Assembly: GCA_030637025.1 (NCBI GenBank)
Contig: DAOVVV010000015.1
Coordinates: 1-57,080, forward strand
DNA from: JAGLHV01 sp023143305 [NCBI: Clostridia bacterium]
GTDB taxonomy: Bacteria > CBDUZB01 > JAGLHV01
Reading direction: 5' to 3'
DNA length: 57,080 nt
Part shown: piece after piece, positions 16,173-25,712 of the stretch
Numbering within the stretch: position 1 is the stretch's first letter
Layout: the number at the start of each line of letters is the position of its first letter
Translations under genes and position numbers: made by a program
Notes under the pieces: model-generated
Told to the model about the DNA's origin: nothing
Databases searched by the model: none
The model's input: only the letters and a program-made list of their open reading frames with translations

Positions 16173-16786
16173 TCAATTACCCTCTAGCAAGCTACAAGGT
16201 ATGCAACTGTTGAATTATTCTAAAAATCCCCCTATCCCCCTTTTTCAAAGGGGGAACCCAACAAAGCAACCCCATAGCAAACACAAATTAAACCTCACCT
16301 GCTAATATATCCACAATACTTAACAATATTGTAAAGGATTGTGCATATATTGTCAAGTTGTTTTTTAACAACCTTGCCTCATTCCTTAAATATTATTAGG
16401 ATAGGGCAAATGTGTTTCGAACGATATAGCAAATTTTAGCGAAAATAAGCGTTAAAAAAATGAGCTTGTCTGAGCAAAGCGAGTTGCTCATTTTTAGCTT
16501 GTTTTTGCGTGCCCGCAGGGTAAAATTATGCGTCCAGAGAGAAACATATTTTGGCTTTATTAAACCACCCTATTTGTCCAATTGTTTTTTAAGGATTTTT
16601 CCCGGATTATTATTGAGCCCTTTAAGATAATTAGGTCTTCGGTCAGTTTTTAATACAGACTGTGTCACAATTCAATTTTCTGGTTAGTAATTTCAAACCT
16701 TTAGGTTGCATCATCGACGAAGAAATTACGCAGGCTTCCTCCTCAGGCGGACAAGAAAGCCTGCGACTACCTAAAGAAAGGGCCTG
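16173..16786. other. Gene-free junction between leuS and the island
   Basis: No coding sequence is credible here. It contains a CCCCC/GGGGG hairpin around 16227-16254, a family-C inverted-repeat element at 16398-16561 and a family-B like element at 16657-16795. There may be a promoter for the AbiE pair, but I could not pick a convincing one. The mixture of repeats fits a site where foreign DNA has been gained. Confidence 0.5.
16398..16561. repeat. Inverted-repeat element (family C), short copy
   Basis: Left end GGGCAAATGTGTTTCGAACG and right end ACATATTTTGGCTTTATT are imperfect inverted repeats. Internal blocks (TTTTAGCGAAAATAAGC and TTTTTGCGTGCCCGCAGGG) recur in the copy at 28393-28637. It has no coding capacity and is probably a non-autonomous mobile element. 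Confidence 0.55.
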
Positions 16787-16795
16787 TCACAGTTT
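16657..16795. repeat. Inverted-repeat element (family B) overlapping the leuS stop
   Basis: Left end AGACTGTGTCACAATT; the right end reads AAACTGTGACAGG on the other strand. A strong internal stem joins GCAGGCTT to AAGCCTGC. The right end supplies the last codons and TGA of leuS. The same kind of end occurs at 6747-6889 on the other side of the island, though the interiors differ. Confidence 0.5.
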
Positions 16796-19249
16796 GATGA
16801 CAATATTTACTAATTTTTTAGGAACGGAGATTACTTTTATGATTTCTTTATCCTGAATATAAGATTTTATTTTATCATCTTCCAGGGATTTTTCCTCTAT
16901 TTCCTTTTGTGACAAATCTGCCGGGAGTAAAATTTTATTTCTTACTTTTCCGTTTACCTGGATTATGATTAAAATTTCCTCTTGCTTAATATATTCCGGA
17001 TTATATTCCGGCCAGGGATGACTCAAAATACTTTCTTTATTTCCCAGGATCCCCCACATTTCCTCACAAATGTGCGGAGTAAAAGGAGAAAGCAACAAAA
17101 CAACCGTTTTCACCGCATCACAGGAAAGTTTATCTCCTAAATTTTTATATTGATATAGATGATTTACCAATTCCATAATCAAGGCAATAGCCGTATTAAA
17201 ATGAAACTCTTTTTCAACATCCCGGGTAACCCGCTTAATAGTTAAATGGGTTTTCCTGAGTAATTCCTTTTGTTCTTTTAAATCTTCTTTACTATTATTA
17301 GCAACTCCTATTTTACTCTCTACTAATTTATTTACCAATCTCCAGACCCGATTTAAAAAACGAAAACTACCCTCCACCCCTTTATCGCTCCACTCCAAAT
17401 CATTCTCCGGAGGAGAGGCAAATAAAATAAATAACCGGGCAGTATCAGCCCCGTATTTTTCTATAATTACACTGGGATCTACTACGTTTCCCAACGATTT
17501 ACTCATTTTCGCTCCGTCCTTAATTACCATCCCCTGGCAAAGCAGTTTCTTAAACGGTTCATCTATATTATGCAATCCTATGTCTCTTAAAACCTTAGTG
17601 AAAAAACGGGCATAGAGTAAATGCAAAACAGCATGTTCTATCCCCCCGATATACTGGTCTACCGGCATCCAATATTCAATTGCTTGTTTATTAAAAGGAA
17701 GAGTAGTTTCACAGGGACAACAATAACGCATAAAATACCAGGAAGAATCGACAAAAGTATCCATAGTATCGGTTTCCCTGCGGGCATCACCCTGACATTG
17801 GGGACATTTACAATGCACAAATTCTTCGCAATGAGCTAAGGGATTTCCCTTACCGGTAAATTTAACTTTTTGGGGTAACCTTACCGGAAGCTCTTCCTGA
17901 AGAACCGGTACAACCCCACATTTCTCACAATAAATAATCGGTATCGGTGCTCCCCAATAACGCTGACGGGAAATCAACCAATCTCTTAATTTATACCGAA
18001 TTGTTTTTTTTCCTTTTCCTTCTTTTTCCAAATATTCGGTGATTTCCTCTAGCGCTTTCGTACTTTTCATTCCGGTAAATTTTTCAGAATTAACCATTAC
18101 CCCTTCTTCTATATATGCCTCTTTCATTTTACCCGAATCTAATTGTTTATCCGGGGGAGTAATCACTACTTTTAAATTAAGACCATACTTAACCGCAAAC
18201 TCAAAATCCCGCTGATCATGACAGGGAACAGCCATCACCGCCCCGGTTCCATAATCCATTAAAACAAAATTAGCTATAAAAATAGGAATTTCTTCTCCTG
18301 TTACAGGATTAACAGCGTAACGGCCGGTAAAGATTCCTTCTTTTTCTTTGTCATCGGCCATACGGGTAAATTTATCTTCAATTATTATCCGGTTAATAAA
18401 TTCCTTTACTTCTTTTTCATGTTTCGTTCCTTTAATTAGCTCTAAAACCTGTGGATGTTCACAGGCAAAATTAAGAAAAGTTACTCCGTATAAAGTATCC
18501 GGCCTGGTAGTAAATACAGGAATTTTTTCCTGACTATCTTTTATGTCAAAATAAATAAGCGTTCCTTCACTTTTACCAATCCAGTTTTTCTGCATTAGTT
18601 TTACGCGTTCCGGCCAGCCATCTAATTGTTTTAAACTATCCAGCAATTCTTCTGCATAAGCTGTTATCTTGAAAAACCATTGTTCTAAATTTTTAATCTC
18701 TACTTCACCGTTACAACGCCAACATTTCCCTTCTTTTGCCTGTTCATTAGCCAATACCGTCTTACAGGAAGGACACCAATTTATCGGGGCTTTTTTCTTA
18801 TAAGCCAGTCCCTTTTGGTAAAACTTTAAAAAGAGCCATTGATTCCAACGATAATATTCCTCATCACAGGTAACCACTAATCTTTCCCAGTCATACCCCA
18901 TACCCAACCTTTTCTGCTGTTCCTGCATAGAAGAAATACATTGTTTGGTCCATGTCTGGGGATGAGAATCATTTTTAATGGCTGCATTTTCTGCAGGTAA
19001 TCCCAATGAATCATAGCCCATCGGATAAAGAACATTAAACCCTCTCATCCGTAAAAATCGATGAAGGGTATCACCGATAGTATAATTGCGTACATGTCCC
19101 ATATGTAATTTTCCGGAAGGATAGGGAAACATTTCCAGAAGATAAAATTTTTTCTTATTCTTATCCTCTTTACACTGAAATATTTTTTCTTCTTTCCAGT
19201 AATTTTGCCATTTTGGTTCTATTTTTTCAAAATCATATTCTCTGTACAT
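16787..19249 (-). CDS. leuS: Leucyl-tRNA synthetase
   Basis: An 820-residue class I synthetase that charges tRNA-Leu. The HIGH-type motif is HMGH (49-52) and KMSKS lies near residue 580. Zinc-binding CPSCK and CWRCN pairs, the editing (CP1) domain with the TTRPDTLYG motif, and a C-terminal anticodon-binding region are all present. The last codons and stop fall in a repeat element. leuS followed by lptE and holA is the usual order; here 10 kb of accessory genes separates leuS from lptE. Confidence 0.97.
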   Translation of the reverse strand: MYREYDFEKIEPKWQNYWKEEKIFQCKEDKNKKKFYLLEMFPYPSGKLHMGHVRNYTIGDTLHRFLRMRGFNVLYPMGYDSLGLPAENAAIKNDSHPQTWTKQCISSMQEQQKRLGMGYDWERLVVTCDEEYYRWNQWLFLKFYQKGLAYKKKAPINWCPSCKTVLANEQAKEGKCWRCNGEVEIKNLEQWFFKITAYAEELLDSLKQLDGWPERVKLMQKNWIGKSEGTLIYFDIKDSQEKIPVFTTRPDTLYGVTFLNFACEHPQVLELIKGTKHEKEVKEFINRIIIEDKFTRMADDKEKEGIFTGRYAVNPVTGEEIPIFIANFVLMDYGTGAVMAVPCHDQRDFEFAVKYGLNLKVVITPPDKQLDSGKMKEAYIEEGVMVNSEKFTGMKSTKALEEITEYLEKEGKGKKTIRYKLRDWLISRQRYWGAPIPIIYCEKCGVVPVLQEELPVRLPQKVKFTGKGNPLAHCEEFVHCKCPQCQGDARRETDTMDTFVDSSWYFMRYCCPCETTLPFNKQAIEYWMPVDQYIGGIEHAVLHLLYARFFTKVLRDIGLHNIDEPFKKLLCQGMVIKDGAKMSKSLGNVVDPSVIIEKYGADTARLFILFASPPENDLEWSDKGVEGSFRFLNRVWRLVNKLVESKIGVANNSKEDLKEQKELLRKTHLTIKRVTRDVEKEFHFNTAIALIMELVNHLYQYKNLGDKLSCDAVKTVVLLLSPFTPHICEEMWGILGNKESILSHPWPEYNPEYIKQEEILIIIQVNGKVRNKILLPADLSQKEIEEKSLEDDKIKSYIQDKEIIKVISVPKKLVNIVIKL

Positions 19250-19294
19250 CTTTTTTCCCTTTCCAATTATAAAGATTATTTAAAAACAACAGAT

Positions 19295-19346
19295 AAAGAC
19301 AGGCACAAAGGCATCAAGGCACTAAGGCACAAAGTTAAAAGACAAA
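19295..19346. repeat. Nine-base GTGCC microrepeat upstream of leuS
   Basis: On the minus strand the text is a run of roughly nine-base units of the form TTnGTGCCT. A nearly identical block occurs at 53832-53883, upstream of uvrB. Both lie 35-50 bp before the start codon of a minus-strand gene. It is non-coding with unknown role. Confidence 0.5.
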
Positions 19347-19367
19347 AAACTAAGATAAAAAACAAAA

Positions 19368-19409
19368 AATAAAGGCTAAATGTGTTTTGAACGATTTAGC
19401 GAATTTTTC
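19368..19409. repeat. Half copy of family-C element
   Basis: The sequence AATAAAGGCTAAATGTGTTT followed by TGAACGATTTAGC matches the left end of the element at 28393-28637. No right end is present before the radical-SAM gene, so this is a solo end or a decayed copy. Confidence 0.45.
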
Positions 19410-19447
19410 GCGTAGGGGTCCCGGGCAACCAAGGGTCGCCCCTACAT

Positions 19448-20449
19448 TTAAATAACGATATTAATCTTTTCACCGCATCTACTGCAATGTCCCTCTTCCA
19501 GGTTAATCAATTTAACATCATATCCTTTTCGCTCAATAAGCACTACCTCACACCCCGGACAAAAAGTCGAGGATGATTCTTCTTCCATAACATTTCCCAA
19601 ATAAACATAATTTAATTTTTTCAAAGCAATCTCTCTTGCCCTCTGCAGAACCGGCCAGGGAGTTGCTTCCTGCGTCATTTTGTAACAAGGAAAATAACGT
19701 GTAAAATGAAGAGGAATATCAGGGGATAAAGAATAAACCCAATCTATAAGATCCTCTATTACTTCTTCCCGGTCATTTAAACCGGGAATTAACAGATTAG
19801 TAAATTCTATATGCTTGTTATGACGATACATTATTTCTGCCGTCCGTAAAACATCACTAAGTGTCCCTTTGCAATATTCCCGGTAAAAATCATTTCGGAA
19901 AGATTTTACATCGATGTTCGCCGCATCAATATAAGGCAAAAGATTAACTAAGGGAGCTTCATTAATATATCCGTTAGTAATCAACACATTTTTTAGGCCA
20001 CACTTTTGTGCCTCAATAGCTGTCTCCAGTAAGTATTCATAATTTATTAACGGTTCATTATAAGTATATGCAATTCCTATGGAACCACAACTTTTAGCTA
20101 AACGGATTGTCTCTTCCGTAGTTATCTCCCGGAGACACCCTTCCCCAGCCTCTCTCTGGGAAATTCCCCAATTCTGGCAAAACCGACAATGCAAATTACA
20201 GCCTACATTGCCTAATGATAATATTTTATGCCCGGGGAAAAAATGATACAACGGCTTTTTTTCCATCGGATCCATTCCTGCTGAAACATATCGATTATAG
20301 GCTAAGGCATATAACTTTCCTTCTATATTTTTTCTTACCCGGCAATTTCCCAAATTACCATCTTCAATAATACATTTATGGGGACACAAAAAACATTGTA
20401 CTTTTTTACTTTCTTCATCGATTAACGAAAAATATGCGGCTTCCTTCAT
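19448..20449 (-). CDS. amrS: AmmeMemoRadiSam-system radical SAM enzyme
   Basis: A 333-residue radical SAM protein related to pyruvate formate-lyase activating enzymes. The CNLHCRFC motif (84-91) binds the 4Fe-4S cluster. An additional N-terminal Cys cluster (19, 22, 26, 36) and the GMDPMEKKPLYHF segment mark the AmmeMemoRadiSam branch. A further CPGC and CSRCG pair lies at the C terminus. The partner AMMECR1 and Memo proteins are not in this window. Substrate unknown. Confidence 0.85.
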   Translation of the reverse strand: MKEAAYFSLIDEESKKVQCFLCPHKCIIEDGNLGNCRVRKNIEGKLYALAYNRYVSAGMDPMEKKPLYHFFPGHKILSLGNVGCNLHCRFCQNWGISQREAGEGCLREITTEETIRLAKSCGSIGIAYTYNEPLINYEYLLETAIEAQKCGLKNVLITNGYINEAPLVNLLPYIDAANIDVKSFRNDFYREYCKGTLSDVLRTAEIMYRHNKHIEFTNLLIPGLNDREEVIEDLIDWVYSLSPDIPLHFTRYFPCYKMTQEATPWPVLQRAREIALKKLNYVYLGNVMEEESSSTFCPGCEVVLIERKGYDVKLINLEEGHCSRCGEKINIVI

Positions 20450-20462
20450 TAATTAATCCTTT

Positions 20463-21269
20463 TTATTTTTGTAAATGAATCAACTGTTCCCTGTTTCCTG
20501 CTGCACTCTTAATGGGTGCAGGTACAACCCCTTTTACTTTAAAATTTAAACCGCAGGAAAATTGCTTAATTTTTGCTATTACTTCCTTTATAACCTCTTT
20601 ATCTCTTACTATTCCTTTTTTTATTTCTTTTCTCTCCGCTTCAAATTGCGGCTTAATTAAAGCAATAACATCAGCTTTTTCTTTGATTATTTGATAGACC
20701 GGAAGTAAAACCTTGCTTAAAGAAATAAAAGAAACATCCACCACCGCTAAGTCCGGAAGATTTTTTTCATTAATATCAACATCATCAAAACCGTATACTT
20801 TTAAAGCATCTTCATTAAATTTATCTTTTAATATTTGCAGGAATTTTTCACGGTTAAAATATCTAATATTTGTTTTCTCTATGTTCACTACCCGGGAATC
20901 ATTGCGTAATTTCCAGTCAAGCTGTCCATAACCGACATCAATAGCATAAACTATTTTTGCACCATATTGAAGCAAGCAATCGGTAAATCCACCCGTAGAT
21001 GCCCCTACATCCAGGCAAACTCTGTTTTTTATATCTATATTGAAACTTTCCAAAGCCGCTTTTAATTTTATCCCTCCCCTGGATACATAGGGAATATCTT
21101 TTTTTTTCAGGCAAATATCTGCATCATCTTTAATCAAAGTGCCTGCTTTATCTATTTTTTTTCCATTTACAAAAACCATCCCGGCCATAATAAGAGCTTT
21201 AGCTCTTTCCCTGCTTTGTACCAGGCCCTTATCTACTAATATTTTATCCAAACGACTTTTATCATCCAT
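20463..21269 (-). CDS. tlyA: TlyA-family rRNA ribose methyltransferase
   Basis: An S4 RNA-binding domain (RLDKILVDKGLVQSRERAKA, first 60 residues) is joined to an FtsJ-type SAM methyltransferase domain (CLDVGASTGGFTDCLL; KPQFEA near the end). TlyA proteins methylate ribose 2'-OH groups of rRNA; older names call them haemolysin A. I use the ATG at 21269, which overlaps the dxs stop by eight bases and begins at MDDKSRLDK. A longer start at 21311 adds only basic residues inside dxs. Coupling to dxs is common. Confidence 0.9.
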   Translation of the reverse strand: MDDKSRLDKILVDKGLVQSRERAKALIMAGMVFVNGKKIDKAGTLIKDDADICLKKKDIPYVSRGGIKLKAALESFNIDIKNRVCLDVGASTGGFTDCLLQYGAKIVYAIDVGYGQLDWKLRNDSRVVNIEKTNIRYFNREKFLQILKDKFNEDALKVYGFDDVDINEKNLPDLAVVDVSFISLSKVLLPVYQIIKEKADVIALIKPQFEAERKEIKKGIVRDKEVIKEVIAKIKQFSCGLNFKVKGVVPAPIKSAAGNREQLIHLQK

Positions 21270-23139
21270 TTTTTTTGTGCTTTTTATAAAAATTCTTAAC
21301 TTCCTGAGCAATTTTTTCCATAGTTAATCCATATTTCCGGCGAATTATCTCACATTTTCCTTGTTCAATAAATACATCAGGAAGGCCGATACTCTTTATA
21401 AACATTTTTTCCCCATTAAAAAATTCAGATATAGCACTACCAAACCCCCCGGACAAAACATTTTCTTCTACAGTAACTATCAGTTTGCTTTTTTTAGCTA
21501 TCAGATCAAGTGTTTTTTTATCTAAGGGCTTTAAAAAACGCATATTAACTATTCCACAAGATATTCCTTCTTCTACTTGTAATTTCTGTGCAGCCAAAAG
21601 TGAAGGGTAAACCATATTCCCTATAGCTAAAATATTTATCTGATTTCCTAAAGTTAAAATTTCCGCTTCCGACAAAGATAAGGCTTTTAACTGGCTGTCC
21701 ATTTTTACCCCTTCTCCTTTTCCTCTGGGAAATCTTATGGCACAGGGTAAATCAAAAGAAAAAGCAGTATACAACATATGTTGTAGTTCATTTTCATCTT
21801 TAGGGGCCATCACTATTAAATTAGGAATCATTCTCAGATAGGATAAATCAAAAACTCCCTGATGAGTAGGTCCGTCATCACCCACAATACCTCCCCGGTC
21901 AAGAGCGAAAACAACCGGTAATTTCTGCAGACACACATCGTGAATAATCTGATCAAAGCTCCTTTGTAAAAAAGTAGAATAAATAGCACAAACAGGTTTT
22001 AACCCCTCTGCTGCCAATCCCGCAGCAAAGGTTACTGCGTGTTGTTCGGCAATTCCTACATCATAAAATCGGTCCGGAAATTGCTTTTCGAAAAGATTTA
22101 AACCGGTACCATCAGTCATCGCTGCTGTAATTGCGACTATATCCTTGTTTTCTTTAGCTAAGGTAAGCATGGTAGAAGTAAAAACTTCCGTATAAGTAGG
22201 AATCTTATTCTTAGAATTAGTTTTCTTTTTTGTTCCTGTAGTTATATCAAAAGGACTTACCCCATGAAAAGCCGTGGGTTTTTCTTCTGCCGGAGGATAT
22301 CCTTTTCCTTTTTTAGTAATAATGTGCAATAAAATAGGTCCTTTTAAATCCTTTATTTTACTCAAAATATCAATCATCTGATTCATATCATGTCCATCAA
22401 TAGGGCCAAAATAAGCAAAACCCATCTCTTCAAAAAGCATTCCCGGAAATAAGAGGACTTTAAATCTCTTGGCTATTCTTACTAAATTTATTCCCCAAAA
22501 AGAAATTCTTTTAAGCAATTTATATGCTTTCTTCTCTAGTTTTTTTACTAAACCCAAAGTCATTAATTTAGCTAAATAACCGGCAAAAGCTCCTATCTTA
22601 TGTGAAATAAACATTTCGTTATCATTTAAAATCACTAATAAATCCGTAGCTATATGACCGGCATTATTTAATCCTTCAAAAACCATCCCTCCGGTCATTG
22701 CCCCATCCCCAATTACTACCGCTACCTTGGATTCTTCTCCCTTAATATCCCGTGCACAAGCAAAACCCAATCCTGCCGAGATAGAAGTAGAACTATGCCC
22801 TACCCCAAAAGCATCATAAACACTTTCTTCCCTTTTAGGAAAACCGCTTATCCCTTCAAACTGACGAAGAGTAGAAAAAAGTTTTTTTCTTCCGGTTAAT
22901 AATTTATGAGGATAACATTGATGCCCGACATCCCATATTATCTTATCCTGGGGAAGATTAAAAACATAATGTAAAGCAATAGATAACTCCACCACACCTA
23001 AACTCCCAGCCAAATGCCCCCCGGTAACTGATACGGTTTTTATTATTTCCTCGCGAATTTCTTTGGCTAATTCAGGAAATAATTCTCTTCTTATCAATTT
23101 TAAGTCTTTGGGACTTTCTATTTTTTCTAAAATACTCAC
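21262..23139 (-). CDS. dxs: 1-deoxy-D-xylulose-5-phosphate synthase
   Basis: A 625-residue thiamine diphosphate enzyme, the first step of the MEP isoprenoid pathway (pyruvate plus glyceraldehyde-3-phosphate). VGHQCYPHKLLTGR, GDGAMTGGM and the DRGGIVGDDGPTHQG segment are diagnostic. It has normal length. ATG with GGGAGG upstream. It forms a run with ispA and xseBA upstream and tlyA downstream, a common isoprenoid cluster. Confidence 0.97.
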   Translation of the reverse strand: MSILEKIESPKDLKLIRRELFPELAKEIREEIIKTVSVTGGHLAGSLGVVELSIALHYVFNLPQDKIIWDVGHQCYPHKLLTGRKKLFSTLRQFEGISGFPKREESVYDAFGVGHSSTSISAGLGFACARDIKGEESKVAVVIGDGAMTGGMVFEGLNNAGHIATDLLVILNDNEMFISHKIGAFAGYLAKLMTLGLVKKLEKKAYKLLKRISFWGINLVRIAKRFKVLLFPGMLFEEMGFAYFGPIDGHDMNQMIDILSKIKDLKGPILLHIITKKGKGYPPAEEKPTAFHGVSPFDITTGTKKKTNSKNKIPTYTEVFTSTMLTLAKENKDIVAITAAMTDGTGLNLFEKQFPDRFYDVGIAEQHAVTFAAGLAAEGLKPVCAIYSTFLQRSFDQIIHDVCLQKLPVVFALDRGGIVGDDGPTHQGVFDLSYLRMIPNLIVMAPKDENELQHMLYTAFSFDLPCAIRFPRGKGEGVKMDSQLKALSLSEAEILTLGNQINILAIGNMVYPSLLAAQKLQVEEGISCGIVNMRFLKPLDKKTLDLIAKKSKLIVTVEENVLSGGFGSAISEFFNGEKMFIKSIGLPDVFIEQGKCEIIRRKYGLTMEKIAQEVKNFYKKHKKNG

Positions 23140-23231
23140 TTCTTCCCTCCCTAAAAAAATTCCTTGATTTTCTCATCTATACAGCTTTATAATCTATTTA
23201 TTATGTCTTTTTTTTCTTAAAAAGTACAGAA

Positions 23232-24134
23232 TTAATATTCTCTATTTATTATATAATCGGCTATTTTATGTAAAATGTCTGCTTTTTCTCCAAAAACGGT
23301 CAAGTTCTCTTTTGCTTTCTCTATCAGCTTTTTTGCTTTTTTGTTTGATTTTTCCACTCCATAAATTAAAGGATAAGTCAGTTTATTATTATCACTATCA
23401 CTTCCTCTTTTACCTAATTTTTCCTTGTTTCCGATAACATCCAACACATCGTCCATAATTTGAAAAGCTAAACCTATATTTTCACCATATTTTTCCAAAG
23501 CTTCAATCTTTCTTACCGGTGCCTTTACCGCCATTGCTCCTATCTTTAAACCTGTTTTTATTAACGCCCCTGTTTTGCAAGTATGAATATAGTTTATCTT
23601 TCCGGCAATTTTTATCCTCTCCTTTTTAAATTTTAATTTTTTTATCCTACATTTTGAATTTTGTATGTCTTCTACCTGCCCCCCCAGCATTTTTTCTTTA
23701 CCTGCGGCTTTGGCTAATTCCCCAATCAATTCTTTTTTTACCCAGGGGTCATCAGCGACAATCTGAAAGGCATAGGTTAACAAGGCATCCCCGGCAAGAA
23801 TGGCCATTGCTTCTCCAAACTTTTTATGACAGGTCAGTTTATTGCGGCGATAATCATCATTATCCATCGCCGGCAAATCATCGTGAATTAATGAATAGGT
23901 ATGAATCATTTCCAAAGCACAGGCCGGCCCTAACGCTTTTTTATATTCGGCTTTTCTGCATATCTCTGCCGAACATAAAACTAAAATAGGTCTTAACCTT
24001 TTCCCTCCGGAAAAAACACTGTATCGCATAGCCCGCTGAATAATACGAGGAGATTTACTGTTAAACTTTAAATATTCATTTAAAGCACAATTAATAATTT
24101 CTTTTCTTTTCTTAAGGTTTTGTTTTAAATCCAT
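23232..24134 (-). CDS. ispA: Short-chain polyprenyl diphosphate synthase (FPP/GGPP synthase)
   Basis: A 300-residue trans-prenyltransferase. The first Asp-rich motif HDDLPAMDND begins at residue 84 and the second, MDDVLD, lies near residue 225. GGKRLRP (43-49) binds the homoallylic substrate. It condenses isopentenyl diphosphate units for quinone or undecaprenyl synthesis. Product chain length cannot be fixed by eye. It lies between xseB and dxs, as in many bacteria. Confidence 0.93.
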   Translation of the reverse strand: MDLKQNLKKRKEIINCALNEYLKFNSKSPRIIQRAMRYSVFSGGKRLRPILVLCSAEICRKAEYKKALGPACALEMIHTYSLIHDDLPAMDNDDYRRNKLTCHKKFGEAMAILAGDALLTYAFQIVADDPWVKKELIGELAKAAGKEKMLGGQVEDIQNSKCRIKKLKFKKERIKIAGKINYIHTCKTGALIKTGLKIGAMAVKAPVRKIEALEKYGENIGLAFQIMDDVLDVIGNKEKLGKRGSDSDNNKLTYPLIYGVEKSNKKAKKLIEKAKENLTVFGEKADILHKIADYIINREY

Positions 24135-24153
24135 TTTTTATTCCTTAAAATAA

Positions 24154-24381
24154 TTAGTCTGTAAAATATTCTTCTTTTTGTAATTTTCCTTCTTTGTTAG
24201 TAAGTATTTCTATTTTTTTCTTAACTTCGTTTAATTTTGTGGAACAAAATCCGGATAATTTTATTCCCTCTTCAAATAATTTTAACGATTCTTCCAATTC
24301 ATTTTCGTTCTGCTCCAGTTTTTGAACAATTTCTTCTAATCTCTTTAAAGCCTTTTCAAATTTTATTTCTTTTTTAACCAT
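24154..24381 (-). CDS. xseB: Exodeoxyribonuclease VII small subunit
   Basis: A 75-residue helical protein with the family pattern FEKALKRLEEIVQKLE and LEESLKLFEEGIKL. The ATG at 24381 is chosen because GGAGG lies eight bases before it; an upstream TTG at 24396 falls inside that ribosome site. It pairs with XseA to form the single-strand exonuclease. It lies between xseA and ispA. Confidence 0.93.
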   Translation of the reverse strand: MVKKEIKFEKALKRLEEIVQKLEQNENELEESLKLFEEGIKLSGFCSTKLNEVKKKIEILTNKEGKLQKEEYFTD

Positions 24382-24446
24382 ATTTTTTTCCTCCAACTAT
24401 TAATTAGTAATATCAAATCAGTCAATGCACTCCAAAAAAACTTATT

Positions 24447-25661
24447 TTAAATATGTTTTTCAATTTTCCGTATTACTTCACAAATCATCTCTCCCTGAAA
24501 AAGCCTTATTTTTATTTTATCATTTATCTTTACTTCTTCAGTATTTTTTAAAATAGTATTTTGCGGCAATTTCCAGCTAATACTATACCCCCGGGCTAAA
24601 ACAGCCAGAGGATTTAAAATATTTAATTTCTCCAGCAAAGAAACAAATGATTTTTCTTTATTATTAAAAAGGTACTTAAAGTTATTATTTAATCCTTCAT
24701 CAAGATAATCTATTTCCTGTTGTTTCCGGTCAATAAAATTAAAAGGGTTAAGAAAAACACTGCTCTGATTGAGTCGGGAAAAAGATTCCACCAAATAATT
24801 TAATTTATATTGAATATTACGGGTAAGCTGCATTTGATAATTTTTTAAACGATAAAGTAATTCCTCTTTGTTTTTTACGACTAACTCCGCTGCTGCCGAA
24901 GGAGTGGGGGCGCGTAAATCAGCAACAAAATCAGCAATAGTATAATCTATTTCATGCCCTACCGCTGAAATAACAGGAATTTTAGAACGATAAATAGCAC
25001 GAGCAACAATTTCTTCATTAAAGGCCCATAAATCTTCATACGAGCCTCCACCGCGACCTACAATCAGCACATCCAAATAAGAAAAATTACCATTTAAATT
25101 ATCTATTGCCCCGGCAATCTCCCCTGCCGCATTATCCCCCTGTACACAGACAGGATAAATTAATATCTCGACATTCGCAAAACGCCGTTCAATTACGGCT
25201 AAAATATCCCTAATGGCCGCTCCCGTAGGGGAAGTTACCACTCCTATTTTCTGTGGTAAAAAAAGAATCTTTTGTTTTTTCTCTGCATCAAACAACCCTT
25301 CTTTGTTTAATCTTTCCTTTAATTGTTCAAAAGCAAGCTGTAACGCTCCTTTCCCCTGTGGTTCCATTAAAGAAATAATTATCTGATATTGTCCCCGTTT
25401 AGTAAAACAGGTTAATTTCCCCTTAACCCTTACTTTCATTCCATCTTCCGGCACGAACTTTAAAGCAAAGGACATACCTCTATAAATTATTGCACTTATT
25501 TGAGCAGTTTCATCTTTTAATGAAAAATACATATGCCCTGAAGAATGCAATTTAAAATTGGATATTTCCCCTTCTATCCATACCTCGGAAAAAGAATCTT
25601 CCAATAATTTTTTTGCCAGCTGATTGATTTGGGTTATAGTATAAATTTTTCTATTTTTCAT
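24447..25661 (-). CDS. xseA: Exodeoxyribonuclease VII large subunit
   Basis: A protein of about 404 residues with an N-terminal OB fold (YTITQINQLAKKLL, SDxWIEGEISNF-like segment) and the catalytic domain (GVVTSPTGAAIRDIL, GRGGGSYEDLWAFN, AVGHEIDYTIAD, RAPTPSAAAEL). It degrades single-stranded DNA from both ends with XseB. The ATG at 25661 is used; a TTG at 25682 is open but lacks a ribosome site. Confidence 0.94.
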   Translation of the reverse strand: MKNRKIYTITQINQLAKKLLEDSFSEVWIEGEISNFKLHSSGHMYFSLKDETAQISAIIYRGMSFALKFVPEDGMKVRVKGKLTCFTKRGQYQIIISLMEPQGKGALQLAFEQLKERLNKEGLFDAEKKQKILFLPQKIGVVTSPTGAAIRDILAVIERRFANVEILIYPVCVQGDNAAGEIAGAIDNLNGNFSYLDVLIVGRGGGSYEDLWAFNEEIVARAIYRSKIPVISAVGHEIDYTIADFVADLRAPTPSAAAELVVKNKEELLYRLKNYQMQLTRNIQYKLNYLVESFSRLNQSSVFLNPFNFIDRKQQEIDYLDEGLNNNFKYLFNNKEKSFVSLLEKLNILNPLAVLARGYSISWKLPQNTILKNTEEVKINDKIKIRLFQGEMICEVIRKIEKHI

Positions 25662-25712
25662 TTTTATAATTCTTTTTTCCAATTTACAATGAATATTCCC
25701 TGCAAACTAAAA

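Noticed and set aside
19250-19447. T-box or other leader riboswitch ahead of leuS
   Set aside because: The gap is filled by repeats; no T-box sequence (TGGNACCGCG-like) or specifier stem is seen.
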